From the NCBI GenBank assembly GCA_013400115.1, contig VXBP01003497.1:1-64000 (forward strand): DNA of 64,000 bases, in the 5' to 3' direction. This document shows positions 45,651 through 57,530 of the stretch, piece after piece; within the stretch, counting starts at the first letter, position 1, and every line of letters starts with the position of its first letter. Under the pieces are notes generated by a model. The model searched no databases. It saw only the letters and a list, made by a program, of their open reading frames with translations, and was not told the DNA's origin. The translations under genes were made by a program, and so were the position numbers. This DNA comes from Rhinopomastus cyanomelas. Taxonomy: Eukaryota > Chordata > Aves > Bucerotiformes > Rhinopomastidae.

Positions 45651-45974
45651 AATGATCATTTAATCTTGGATTATGGGGGCTGCATTTTGCTCCCCCATAA
45701 AAAATAGGGATTATTCAATTAAACAAGAGCTCTAAAAATCTTTTTGTTTTTGCCTTATCCTTGCCAGGTCAGAGGTTACAAATATGATAATTACTAAAGA
45801 ATTTAATTTATTAATGCTCACCCGATATTAATGAGCTGTTAAATATATATAATGAAATTTCTGCTATAGAGAAAGAGATTATTTTCTAGAATATCTTTAA
45901 TAACTTTCATGTTATTCTTTGGGAGGATAAAACATTAAAAAATGAGTCTGTCTTTGTCTAAGTCAATACAAGTA

Positions 45975-46029
45975 GCTTGATCCTGGCCTGCATCAGGAAT
46001 GGTGTGGCCAGCAGGAGCAGGGAGGTCAT
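45975..46029 (+). mobile_element. CR1 RT stub cut off at an assembly N
   Basis: GATCCTGGCCTGCATCAGGA, GTGTGGCCAGCAGGAGCAGG and GAGGTCAT encode ILACIRNGVASRSREV, a conserved CR1 thumb segment. Non-CR1 sequence precedes it, and a single N follows at 46030 with unrelated DNA after it. The copy is therefore represented by only about 55 bases. Confidence 0.75.
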
Positions 46030-46030
46030 N
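46030..46030. other. Single-N assembly join
   Basis: One ambiguous base directly follows a CR1 stub, as at 17347. It probably hides missing repeat sequence. Confidence 0.75.
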
Positions 46031-46521
46031 AAGTCAGTGGAAGCTTTCATTATTCTACACTGTGCTAACTCAGACTCTATATTTGTCTTTGATTCCTCAC
46101 CTGTGGAGACACCTATTTGGGATGACTGATGTCAAAACCAGCTATCTAAGACTGAACAATGGTATTCCAGGATACATAAAAAGCCTGCCATTTAATATAC
46201 TGAGAAAATACATAAAGCACTTGCTTTTTAACTAAAATCTAGTTATTAATGCTTTACATTTTAATGGGAACCATCACAGTAGGAACTGAAATAATTTCTG
46301 AACATATTGGATATGAAATAAAAAAACCCCAGCTACATATCTTTCTATAGCCAAAGAGATTCTAATAGAAAAACTTCTGCCCAATAAGCCACTACAGATT
46401 TCTAGATTTGAAAAATGGAGTTGTTTAAGATATTATAGAAACTGTCTTCATGTTTGGAATACACACTCAATTTACAGGCTACATAAAATCTAAGGCTCAT
46501 TTTCCACATATATCTGACTAT

Positions 46522-46811
46522 ATCATAGAACCATTAGGGATCAGAAAGGACCTCGAATGATCATCTAGTCCAATCCCCCGACACAGCAGGATCACCTAGA
46601 CCAAGTCGCACAGAAACACATTCGCACGGGTTTTAAACATCTCAGAGAAGGAGACTCCACAACCACCCTGGGCAGCCTGTTCCAATGCTCCGTCACCCTC
46701 ACTGTGAAGAAGTTCCTTCTGATATTGATGTGGAACCTTCTATGTTCCAGCTTACACCCATTGCCCCTTGTCCTATCACCAGATGACACTGAGAAGAGCC
46801 TGGCTCCATCC
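46522..46811 (-). mobile_element. CR1 LINE 3' fragment
   Basis: The minus-strand 3' tail and UTR at 46522-46620 are followed by the ORF2 C-terminus (HWNRLPRVVVESPS, EHRRFHINIRRNFFTVRVTE, VSSGDRTRGNGCKL) up to 46811. It is 5'-truncated and close to the 20.3 kb subfamily. Confidence 0.92.
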
Positions 46812-49800
46812 CACAAAGTCAGTCAAAAATTCAAAAGCTGGCAGAACGTTTTCAAAGTAAGGAGTGACCTAGTCATTCACCATTTGACCGAGAAGTTGCT
46901 CTGTTCCTCTCAAAGGATGTAAAAGTTACACCTTGGCTGTGAAAAATCAGTACTTTGGCCAATAATGATCCTCTTAAGGAGTTTTTAACGCAGAACAGGG
47001 CTAGGGAGTAGGACTGTTGTAAGACATGGAAAAAAATATTTTCTAAATGAATCATAGAGAAACAATTGAAGATGAGCAGAGGTCAGAGATTGTGGGGGAA
47101 TTTAGCTTTGACAGACGGATTGTTCTGGGCCTTTTTTTGTTCTGTACTAGCCCACACATAAGTTACACTATGTGCTTTTGCCTCAATGGGACATTTTCCC
47201 CAGTAATACAGTGGGTTAAAAACTGTGGTGTAAAGATATTTTGGATCCTAATGAACAGCAACTACTTCAGTCAAGTAAATACTACCTGATTACTCTGGAA
47301 AAGGGCAACAAATTCCTTTAGACAGCAACAGAAGATAAAGATCTAATGTACTAGAGGACACAGCATACTACAACAGCAAGGGGGCTGTTATTGACACTAA
47401 TGTCTATACAGAGACCTTATCACCATCCTTGATAACGTAATAAAACAAAAAATATTGATCATCTGGCAGTCTGTCTTCTCAGTGTAATGTAACCTTGCAG
47501 ACCTTCTTTCCCCAAAAGAGGAGGGGGAACAAAAAAGAGGAAATAATTAAAATACATACAATATACTATTTTTATTTGCCTATTAAACTCTGATGAGCAT
47601 GCATAACATTTTTCTACATTGCTGTGCCTTTCTTATGAGACACTGGTTGGAAACATCAAAGATATGTTAAAAAGAATAAAAATCAGCCAATATAAAGTAG
47701 CCTGTTAGTATTTTAGTTTTTAAACACCCGATATTTACATCCAAGGCGCAGCTATTAAGACACACTCAGCCAGCACACTAATAATTTCAGATTGGTTTAG
47801 ATGATCCCATCAGCTTATTTTATGCCTTCTGTGCTTACCAGAGTTCATCTCTGCATGAGTCATAAGAATACACCTCTGTCTAAGACTAAATGGTACCCAA
47901 AGGTAACAGAGCACGGCCTTGTTTTATTTCATAACATCATTTTAGGTCCCAGTAAGGTAGAGAAATGCATCTATTTAAACAAAGGAATTTAAGAGTAATG
48001 TAGCTCAGGGTGCCCTTTTCCCCCTCTATTCATCTGTCCACCATATCTGCTCACCATCGTTAAGGAAAATCAGACACCTCAGGCTTTGAAACTGAAAAAA
48101 CCACCTGGTGACTTTTGTCGTATTCCACGATTGGAGCTGTTTTATGGGCTCTCCAAGATTAAGATTGCATTTAAAATGATAAAAACAGTCCCGCCTCCTC
48201 TTCTTTGTGTCAAAGCCAACGTTTGACGCATGTAGCTGGAAGGTAGATCTGTACTTTTTAAACAAAAGTTGTTCTTGTTAGGAATGTTTTGACTCAGATG
48301 CCCTGCCCTGCCCCTCCTTTCCACATCGGCCCACACTATTGTTTTGAAACTGAAACCCTTAATGAGAAAGTGTTTGTTTCAGCATAACTTTCCTGAGAAA
48401 ATTCAAGCATATCCTGAAAGAAAGCCACACAGATCTAAAAAGCTCACCTCAGAAAACCCAGTTACCACAGGTTTGTATCTATCCACTATGCCTGGGAGAC
48501 TGATACTGTAGTCTGCTGTCTATTATTCAGATTATTTTTACATGGGTTATTCGTATCTTACAAAGCACTGTAGCCACCTCCAAGGAATTGGAAGATGCTG
48601 GGAGATCATGTCTGTTTCAGAAGGCAAAGACAATTGTATCACTATATTTAAAAAAAAATCTAGGGAAAAACAGGAGTTGAGAAAAATTGACAAATATTGA
48701 TAGATTAGAAAATGTATAAATAGGAGTAAAATAATTAAAAAGGGAAATCTTACCCTTGTTACAGCAAATATATGAACTACAGAATATAACCTGGGATAGG
48801 GAAGTCACATGAGGTGACAAACTGAACACAATTTAATACTGGACCACTGGACTCCTTACAGCAAAACAGATAAGTATCATTTTGACATGTAACAATAGGA
48901 TCATGTCAGATAAGATAGAAATTATCTGAGGATAGCTGCCACCAGGAAGACCAAAACACACTATGTTTGAGCAAAAGAGATAACAAACTGGTGAGAATCT
49001 AATGTAAAGAAACAAGAGGTGTGAGGATTTTGTCATTGCCGGACACCAAGATAAGAATAAAAAGTGTTAGAAGGCAGTTTCATGTTTAGGAATTTGTTTG
49101 TTGTTTGTTTGCAGCACATTACATATGATGAGGAATACAAGTTTTGTTAAGCACTGGCAGAACTGTAATATTTCTGTAGGTCTGATCCACAGGTTAGATG
49201 AAAATATAGTAAGAGTTCTTCAGATGTATTTAATCCCACCACAAAACTGAGAGTAGATGAAACACCACCTGGAACTCTCCTCCAGTATCACTTTCCCACG
49301 TGTCTGTGCCCTCATGCTTCTGTGGTTTGTCTGCTGAGGAGATGACAAATGGATGATGAAGAGAAGTGTTAGCATGTAAGGAGTTAAACTAGACCGAGGA
49401 AGAGGAAGGAAAAGCGTCAAAGTCATTCTTCACAGTTATGCTCATCATTTTTTAAAACAAGGATGTTGTGCTATCTTTAGCAAAGTTCCTGGAAGCACAA
49501 CATGCTGAATATTCATTATCCACAATAAAAGCTACACGATGATAAGCAATATTGTTCAAGTCTTTCTTTCACAAAATGGATAAAGCTCAAAGCTCTACAT
49601 CAAGAAGTTGGATTTGTTTGTTCAGGATTCTGCAATCAGATATGGACAGACAACTTCCAGCAAAAGACATCTCTCAAAGAAGAAACAAAACGCCAACATA
49701 GCTTTCTTTTTTATTCAAAGTAAGATTTTGCTCAATATCTAAAAGACCCCACAGCTGACTGGTTTCCCTATGACCCGCCTACACTTCAGCTGCAAAACTG

Positions 49801-50058
49801 GGAATACCTGGTCAAAGGCTTGATCAGGGCATCAACTTTTCTTAACTCTCAGAAGCAGATAAGCCCAAACTGGAGGGCAAACAGGCAGTGAACTTCCCTG
49901 TGAAGCTGACTTAAATTCACTTAGCCGCTGAAAAATTTTGCCATCACTTTCAAGGGAAAAAAAATATTTTCATGAGAAAAGAAGGCACTGAAAACTTTGA
50001 CATTTTCCAGAAGGAAATAAATTTGTCTTCATATATGGGCTTGAAAAACAGATACTAC
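46812..50058. other. Non-coding DNA with one CpG-richer exon-like segment
   Basis: No transposon recognised. The segment at 48055-48235 is listed separately. Confidence 0.5.
48055..48235 (-). CDS. Weak candidate exon in a CpG-enriched patch
   Basis: On the minus strand, CTACCTTCCAG (acceptor) precedes 181 open bases that end at AACGATG followed by GTGAGC (donor), phase 0 in and phase 1 out. The 60-residue peptide starts LHASNVGFDTKKRRRDC and ends RCLIFLND. Six CpGs in about 180 bases stand out against the region. No known domain is seen, and the basic KKRRR run is unremarkable. A conserved non-coding element would also explain the CpG content. Confidence 0.28.
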
Positions 50059-50192
50059 ACCATCCCTGGAAGTATTCAAGGTTAGGCTGAGTGGCATGAT
50101 CTAGATGTTAGGATTACTGGGTTTTTTTGGATTTAGGTTGGACTGGATGATCTTTAAGGTCTTTTCCAACATTATCATTACCATGATACTGT
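50059..50192 (+). mobile_element. CR1 LINE 3' fragment
   Basis: CCATCCCTGGAAGTATTCAA, GGTTGGACTGGATGATCTTT and AAGGTCTTTTCCAACATTAT are the last ~130 bases of a plus-strand CR1, similar in ending to the 18.9-19.5 kb subfamily. Confidence 0.85.
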
Positions 50193-51187
50193 GTTACAGT
50201 GATACAGAGCAGGGAGACAAGAGAAATAATAAAATAGTTGCTTAAAGCATCAGCACTCATACTACGTGAAGCATGAGAATGTGGTTCTCTGTGAAGAGGG
50301 ATTAAACAAGAAGTGAGAGGACAATTAAATTACATTTATCTATGATACACAGCAGCCAAACTGACTTTCTGAGGCCATCTCACGTTTCCTTGGGAGTCTT
50401 CACCAAGTGCTGCTCTATTTGATGGGCTTTAAAAATAGATTTTGTGCATATAAAACTGATTTGATTTCATAGCAACACATCTCATGACTCAGTGTGGCAA
50501 ACAGCCAGATGGAGATCACAGTCTTACTGACAGCCTCATTCTTCTCAGTCCTACTTCAGAGCTGACATCTACCTGAAATAGACTACTTGGCATTAAGAAC
50601 AGTTTGCTTTGTAGCACTGCATGGCTTTGAAAACTTGCACCATAATGAAAAGGTAGAATGGGCTATCAGATGACCCAAATAATCTTTCTCTGTAGCGGTG
50701 GCATAATGTACCAGCAACCGTTCGGGTTAGCAATGTGTGCCAAATGGCTTTGGCTATTTTATCTGCAAGGCCTAAAGGGACTGGCTGCCAGGAAGATTTA
50801 TAACATTAGTTGAAATGTCTCTAGCGAATAGTATGAGTTCCACAAGAATTCAATAGGAGCAACTCATCACTGGATTTTGAGGGATATAAGTACTACATGC
50901 TATGAAACCTCCGTAGCTTGATCAGAGCTGCATCTATAGTTTGAGTACTTCATGTACAGTTTTCTCTCAGATGTAACAGAGTTACATGACTTTGCTTTCA
51001 GTTCTTCTTGCTGACACATTACAAAAGTAAGAAATGGCATGCATTTTAAGGAACACTGGACAATCGCTCAGTTTGCTTGTCACTTTGCTCCTTTGTGTGC
51101 TATGTCTGTACCAGGAAATTCAATCACTCCCGGGAACATATAAACTCTTACAATGGTCCCAGACACCTTCGGAGCAGTTCTGCATAA
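50193..51187. other. Non-coding DNA up to the LTR insertion
   Basis: Nothing recognised. A 60-codon plus-strand frame from 51034 has a hydrophobic start resembling a signal peptide but runs into the LTR, and I do not call it a gene. Confidence 0.5.
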
Positions 51188-51555
51188 TGTGGTGGTGGAT
51201 GCTGCTTCAGGCCTAAGACATCATAGCTAAGGAATGCTGCTAGCTGGCAGAGAAGAACCAGGTGCCATGGAGACGAGATAACCGAGAAGGCCACAAGAAA
51301 CAAGGATGGGGCACCTGAGTGCAGAGCAGGGGAAACTGCCTGCGCAGCAGCCAGACCTGAGGAAGGACCAGTTGGGAAGCCAGCTAGAAGGTGTGACTGT
51401 CTTCTGAGCAAGATAGCACTACTTGTTGTTATAACTTGTGGGATCACGTGCAGGGAGAGATTGTGATTAAGGGACAGCCTGAGAGCTAATAAACGGCTTC
51501 TACTGTGATCATATCGGTCTGTGTGGAGTCGGGTCTCGCACAGAATAACCCCACA
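51188..51555 (+). mobile_element. Solo endogenous-retrovirus LTR, 368 bp
   Basis: The segment begins TGTGGTGG and ends CCCCACA, so the ends are the canonical TG...CA with inverted TGTGG/CCACA termini. The flanks read GCATAA (51182-51187) and GCATAG (51556-51561), a six-base target-site duplication with one mismatch. A polyA signal (AATAAA, 51488-51493) lies about 60 bases from the 3' end, as expected for the R/U5 part, and gives a plus orientation. No retroviral gene or second LTR is adjacent, so internal sequence was probably lost by LTR-LTR recombination. A six-base duplication is typical of class II (beta/alpha-like) avian ERVs. The exact family is not identified. Confidence 0.72.
51488..51493 (+). 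terminator. LTR polyadenylation signal AATAAA
   Basis: The hexamer sits near the 3' end of the LTR, where R-region polyadenylation would occur. Confidence 0.6.
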
Positions 51556-53448
51556 GCATAGCACTCTCTAAAGTGGCTCCTGAGAATGGCTGAGGAGTTA
51601 GTGTACAGTAGGGACCTTTCCAATATGCCGCTGGAATGCAGCTGCTCCTTTTTGGAGGGGTAAGGTAATTAATTTACCACTCACCTCTGGGCTGGTTTGT
51701 TTAATAGTCCAGATGCAAGTCATTCTATGACAGCTGACACAAGTACTTGGGATGCCTGGGGTACAGTTAGTTTATTGCTATAGATACATCTAAACAGAAT
51801 AAAACAATCAAAAGGTCAAAAGAGTAGAAGGTGCAAATAAATTATGTGCTAGAAATACCTCATATAGTAACTTTAAAAAACCAAAAACAGCAGAAGAAAA
51901 TGAAAGGCAGGTTGTAGTTAGGTCACAAATAAGACGAGTCAAGAATAGTTGTCTGCATTTCTTCCTAGCTATGTTATGGATTTTCTTGTACCTCAGGAAA
52001 GTAATTCAACATTTTGGGATTTGTATTTTCTACATAACAGCATAGATTCAGGCATCACTTAGAAGCAGCTTTGGAGCTTGAAACCATTCCAGTTTTTAAA
52101 TTGGTGCTTTTCAGGTTGAATCAGCCATATGGACACAAAATATCCAAAGTCTGAATCAGCTTTTGAGTTCCGCTCAACAGTGTCTTCATATGCAAAAAGA
52201 CAAGACATTAATGACAGGAAAATGCACTTGGCACTTCATGTGGCAAAGCAGTAATGACTGTTTTATTAGAAGAAGGAATGAGTCAAAAAGCAAAGGGAAA
52301 AATGTATCACATCCATTTGCATGCATGTATTTACATTGTCAGCATGATTTCAAATGGAAATAATACCCTAAGTAAAGGCAAACAGGAAGATATTTTATTT
52401 AACTTAGAATCAGGTAGAGACAGAGAAAGTACATAGTTTGAAAGCAGCTTTCTTTCCTGTGTAAAAGTCCTGGTTTCATTTGTGAATATCTACATTAAGT
52501 TACTTAGAGCAGAAATTTCTGAACATGCATAATCCAAAAGGCAGCCATCAGGGAAAGACATTTTCTTTTGCCTATCAAAAAACTGCTGTCTTTTGAGCAG
52601 TTATTCACCCCAGTCCCTTACCCCATATACATTGTATTTAAAATTTATTTTCTCCAATAATTGAATACTATCTAAAGTTCTGATGAATAGACAGTGAGGT
52701 GTAAAGCAAACTTGCTCCCTTAGATTTTTTTTGTAGGTGAAACCCCATAGATCATCTCTAACAAAGAGACCTTTTAGCCCTTAATTATTTTGCATAGATT
52801 TGAGTTATTTTATTGACCGGTATGTAGTCAAAAGACACACGTAGTTATAAACTATTACATCTGTAAAATTAGTTACCCCACAAAAGGAAGTAACTGACCG
52901 TTGTGAGATAATTGGGCACAAAATCTGTAGAAAAACTACAGATCCAGGTAACATTGAAACGTGCTTGCATAGACAGAAACTGGAATAGGTGTCAAGATAA
53001 AATTTCCTGACTTCACTGCCTGAGTAATCTGACATAAACCAATATGACAACTCCAGTGAGTAGTTTCTTATGACTTTGTGCAACCCATCTACATGCTCTC
53101 TTCTACCAGAGACAACACTATTCCACCAAGGTCAGGCCCATGCTGTGCTGGTTTGCAAGCTGTAAAGCTGAATCCTTCTTTCTGTCCAAACAGTGTGGAT
53201 AGAGTTCAGGTGCTCCACTCCTCATACATTTTAGAGGAAAATCTGTCTCCTCTCATCAAAGCTGCAACTGTCTTTGAAGCTGGGGTCTCTTTGCAATGCA
53301 TTCAGGATATTTGGCATATTTTTTCAGATGAATGTAAGACTTACTGTAGAAGTAACTTACATCATATAAATGAAAAAGAGAATTGACCTAAGGAAACAGA
53401 AACTAAAAGAAAGAACTAGCGAATTTTCACTGATGGCGAAATAACTTA
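51556..53448. other. Non-coding DNA with one exon-like segment
   Basis: No repeats recognised. The exon-like piece at 53194-53333 is listed separately. Confidence 0.5.
53194..53333 (+). CDS. Weak candidate exon, 46 codons
   Basis: A strong acceptor (CTTCTTTCTGTCCAAACAG, ending at 53193) precedes 140 open bases that end before GTAAGAC, phase 2 in and phase 1 out. The peptide begins VDRVQVLHSSYILEEN and ends DIWHIFSDE, with an amphipathic-helix look (SPLIKAATVFEAG). The base before the donor is T, which weakens it, and no CpG enrichment is present. Family unknown. Chance cannot be excluded. Confidence 0.25.
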
Positions 53449-53675
53449 GAATCATAGAATTATCATGGCTGGAAAGGACCTCCAGGGTCATCAAGTCCAG
53501 CCCTTTCTCCTAGTGCCTAACCGTTAGACCATATCCCCAAGTGCCACATCCACCCGATCCTTAAACACCTCCAGGGTTGGTGACATCACCACCTCCCTGG
53601 GCAATCCATTCCAGCACCTAACCACCCTCTCAGTAAAGAATTTCTTTCTAACATCCAGTCTAAACTTAACTTTTA
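53449..53675 (-). mobile_element. CR1 LINE 3' fragment, distinct subfamily
   Basis: The minus-strand tail (GAATCATAGAATTATCATGG, CTGGAAAGGACCTCCAGGGT, CATCAAGTCCAGCCC) is followed by 3' UTR and the CCTGGGCAATCCATTCCAGC coding end (WNGLPREVV). This ending type is not shared with the 20.3 kb copies. Confidence 0.9.
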
Positions 53676-54286
53676 TCTATCTCTTTTTAAGCCAGTACTG
53701 GGCACCATATTAATCTTTGCAACTTCATCAGCAGTTGGCAAACTTTAGGCGTCCATCGGGATATACACTTTTTGTTAGGTTTCTTTTGGGGATCTGCCAG
53801 CAAAGCACACTTGTCACACCAAGGAGCCTCAGTACATTACAGACTTAGCACCTACTATTTTCTCTCCAGAATGGAGCCTTTCCTTATACTTTACATGGAA
53901 ATGAAAGTAAGGGTTTTGCAAGAAACATCTTCACCACCCTCATGTGCATCTCAGCCAGTAGGTTTCTAGTAGTAATGTCTGTATTTTGGATGCTCACTAC
54001 ATCCCTAAGGAGAAATTTGTGTGTGTTTCAGCTGTAATAAAATGGCCTGGGTTGTACGGAGCTATTCAGAGCAAGCAAGGACCTTCACTAAAGAACACTA
54101 CTTCATGAACGTAATTATTAAGACGATCTCTGTTAGTCAGAAAAATAAATTTTATTACTGAAATACTTGTGAAACATTTATGAAGCATTTGAAGACTTTA
54201 ATAAGTACTTTGATTAACTTTGAGTTTAAAGGGTGATTTAATTTTTACACATATACAGGAAACATATGAATTGTGAAGTATTTCTT
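53676..54286. other. Non-coding spacer
   Basis: Nothing recognised. Confidence 0.5.
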
Positions 54287-54322
54287 AATCATAGAATCAT
54301 CATGGCTGGAAAGAACCTCCAG
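54287..54322 (-). mobile_element. CR1 LINE, 3' tail only
   Basis: AATCATAGAATCATCATGGC and TGGAAAGAACCTCCAG match the same CR1 ending as at 53449. Only about 35 bases were copied, or survive. Confidence 0.75.
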
Positions 54323-55713
54323 CTCTCATCCTAACATTTCCCTGGTAATAACACACAGTTCAGTTATTGTGAGCACTTCTGAGGCTCTTAACATTATCTT
54401 ACTATTGACACGGATGACTGGTGCTGCAGGCTCCTTTTCTTTCTGTACTGAAAGGAGCAGCTGTACTCAGCATCCTCTGCTGTCTCTGCGTGGCCATACT
54501 AGCGATTTGTGCAGACAGATCATTAGCTTATGTGTTTGTGGATGAGATCCCGTTCATTAACGTCTGTTGGATTCCTCAGCAAAAATCAAGGAACTAAGAA
54601 GGTTTTATCTTTAACACAGCACAGGAAAGAATGGAGAGAGAAGTGGGGGATGAAGGTGCGGTGGGAAGGCTGACCAATTACAGCGCTCTTCTGATAGCTT
54701 CCTTTTGCAACCTGACCCAGTTGTACACCATTGTCTAGTTTACAACTACCCCTAAAATAGATTAAAAACACCCAGCGTTTGGTATTGTCAGCGTGCGAAA
54801 GCCCAAAGCCTAAAGATGTACAATTGACTGTTTCCATGGGAAAGATACTGGGTTAAGGTTCCAAGTCGAGGAATCTGAGGAAAGCTGACCTTCTGAGGAG
54901 AGTAGGAAATAAAAACTGGGATCGACTTCAGGATACAGCTGGTTCTCAGGCAGGGAGAAGGAGATGGTGACTGCATGGAGGAAGGGGCTTGTGTCAGGGT
55001 TGAGACGATCCAGTTTCCTTAGGCCACAGAACTGGTAACTGAGGGTAGATAAGATCTCGGTTTGAGGGGTGGGTCATGCACAATTCAGCTTAGCTCCAAT
55101 CTTACTCTGCTTACACAGCAGCAGCATGCATGCATTCACCCCAGCATCCTGCTGCAGATTTTTTACATTTTGAAATTAGCAAGCTCACACATCATTCATG
55201 CATTTTCTTATGGCAGAGGCACAATGAGCCTCTCCCATTTAAATTATGCTATGGCATTATTACTTTTGCACTTGCTTGGTAAGAGACTAGTCTAACAAAG
55301 CCTTTTATATGATTTTCATGAACATGTCCGTGGAAAAAAAAAAGGACGGTCAAAGTTTGAAACACATCTGCAGCACTGGAATCAAGCTTCTTTTTTTCCC
55401 CCTCTTTTTTTACTTTTTTTAATCCTACAAAAATAGAAACTGACTGAAAAACTTGCATCTGGAGCTGATTTCTGTCAATTTTTCTTTTCTTTTTAAATGA
55501 TAATTTTTAAGTTTGGATCCAGATATTGAATTACACTTAATCTAAATAACTGAATTACATTGAAGCTGCCTGGCTAGGATGGTAGAGAGGTTAAAATTAA
55601 TATCTGAAGATGAGAGTAACTAATTAAAAATAATCTAACAAATATGCACAAATAAAATAACAGGAGAGGAGAAAAGAAAACAACAGAAACCACAAAGCTG
55701 TATTAAAAAACCC
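54323..55713. other. Non-coding DNA, nothing recognised
   Basis: No repeat family or exon called. Confidence 0.5.
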
Positions 55714-55812
55714 TCCTGGATGCAGTCCTGAGCAATGTACTCTAGGCAATCCTGCTTTAGCGGGGCAGTTGGGCTAGGGGTTCGTTCCAACTCTGACAAT
55801 TCTGTGATTATG
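55714..55812 (+). mobile_element. CR1-type LINE 3' fragment
   Basis: CTGGATGCAGTCCTGAGCAA, CTAGGCAATCCTGCTTTAGC, TTGGGCTAGGGGTTCGTTCC and CAATTCTGTGATTATG follow the layout of a CR1 3' UTR and tail (GGTTGGACTAGATGACC...TTCCAACC...ATTCTGTGATT). Confidence 0.75.
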
Positions 55813-56741
55813 GGAAAAAGATAAAAGATCTTATGATTCACAGCTCCTTTAGGAATCACGAACAGTAACAAATCACAACAGTAATAAACCATAAGTTTTA
55901 AAATACTTGTTTCTTGACGCTTTGCCAACAGAAATTTAACAACATGAACCCACCATCTTGCAGAGATCTCTAGGGATGAAAAGAATATAGATTTACATAA
56001 AGTGGCCTAGATTAATATGATGACACTTCAAAAGCACAAGCTTGAATATTCCCTATTTCATCTTGAGTTGTGAATAATTCATCATTTTAAAACATGGGGG
56101 GGGGTTTTAAAATTTAGATGCAGACTTAGATGCATAATTATTGAATTTCCTTTGATCCACATTGTTTGTTTAATGGGTTACCTAACATTAGGAAGTATGC
56201 TTTATGACAATTATAGTTTGAGATTCTTTATATAACACAAAAGGGGGAAAAAGGAAAGACTTAAATATAATACAGCATCCAAAGCCCTTTTTACAAATCT
56301 TTTCAGCAGTTCTGAAAAAAAGCTTTGTGTGTTCTAAATAAAAGAGAGATAGACAGACGTAAAGTCTTGATGATCTGGTTCAGTGTGACACTCTTAATTT
56401 TGATTAAATATTTGATTACAGCTACCTAAGATCTATTTTTATGCAGGAAAAGTTATCAATTTAACTTGTAACTGTGAATTGCACTAAACATGCACACTTA
56501 CCTCTATGAAGGAAACATTTTAAGACATTACTTAAGCCAATGAAACACCATAAGTGATCCTTATTTTGCGTTATTTTCCTATACCGTTCCTATCAGCCAT
56601 GCAAGAGAAGATGGTTCCTAGGCCAGGTAAATTATAGTGAAAGTGTCTTTAGGTAGGCCTAATTACAAACTAGGATTTATTAATTCTTCCAGCAGACCAG
56701 TTTCACAACTGAGGTGAACACAGATCACAGTCTTTTAGGTG
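55813..56741. other. Non-coding DNA, nothing recognised
   Basis: AT-rich, with a G-run (about 56096-56104) in an otherwise plain region. Confidence 0.5.
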
Positions 56742-56746
56742 TGAGG

Positions 56747-57499
56747 CAAGTCTCCAGGCACATCAAGGACAGGAGGATCATTAGGGACAGTCAGCATGGC
56801 TTTACAAAGGGAAGGTCGTGCTTGACCAACCTGATAGCCTTTTATGAGGGCATAACCAGGTGGAGAGATGATGGCAGAGTGCTGGATGTGATCTATCTTG
56901 ACTTCAGTAAGGCATTTGACAGAGTCTTCTACAGCATCCTCAGAGCCAAACTGAGGCAGTGTGGTCTAGATGATTGGGTAGTGAGGTGGATTGTGAACTG
57001 GCTGCAGGATAGAAGCCAGGGAGTGGTGGTCAATGGGACAGAGTTGCTGCAATTGGAGACAAGACTCAGCTTGATGCAAGCAAGTTGGAGGCCTGTATCT
57101 AGTGGAGTGCCCCAGGGGCCAGTCCTGTTCAATCTATTCATTAATTACTTGGATGGGGGATTAGGGTGCACTGTCAGCAAGTTTGCTGATAGCACAGAGC
57201 TGGGTGGTGTCGCCGACACCCCTGCAGAATGTGCTGCCATTCAGCGAGACCTGGACAGATTGAAAAGCTGGGCAGAGAGAAATGTAATGAAGTATGACAA
57301 GGGTAAGTGTAGAGTCTTGCATCTGGGCAAGAACAACCCCAGGTACCAGTATAGGTTGGGGACTGATCTGTTGGAGAGTAGTTTAGGAGAAAGGGACCTG
57401 GGGGTCCTGGTGGACAGCAGAATGACCATGAGCCAGCAGTGTGCTCTTGTGGCCAAGAGGGCCAATGGCATCCTGGGGTGGATCAGAAGTGGGGTTTGA
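56747..57499 (+). pseudogene. CR1 ORF2 RT palm, inactive (FADS)
   Basis: This frame is open from QVSRHIKDRRIIRDSQHGFT through GRSCLTNLIAFYEG and motif A (YLDFSKAFD, Asp retained) to a TGA at about 57497. After NGTE there is a 12-residue extra segment (LLQLETRLSLMQ) absent from the other copies. Motif B has lost four residues (PQGPVLF instead of PQGSVLGPVLF). Motif C reads FADS, so the second catalytic Asp is lost here too, but by a different codon change than in the FADY copies. Confidence 0.9.
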
Positions 57500-57530
57500 A
57501 AGCAGCTCAAGAGAGGTTCTTCTCCCCCTC

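Noticed and set aside
51034..51216. Plus-strand frame with a hydrophobic, signal-peptide-like start that runs into the solo LTR
   Set aside because: No promoter, splice or homology support, and a hydrophobic stretch alone is common in AT-rich DNA.
51148..51564. 138-codon minus-strand frame
   Set aside because: It is antisense to the solo LTR and shows no retroviral or host protein features.
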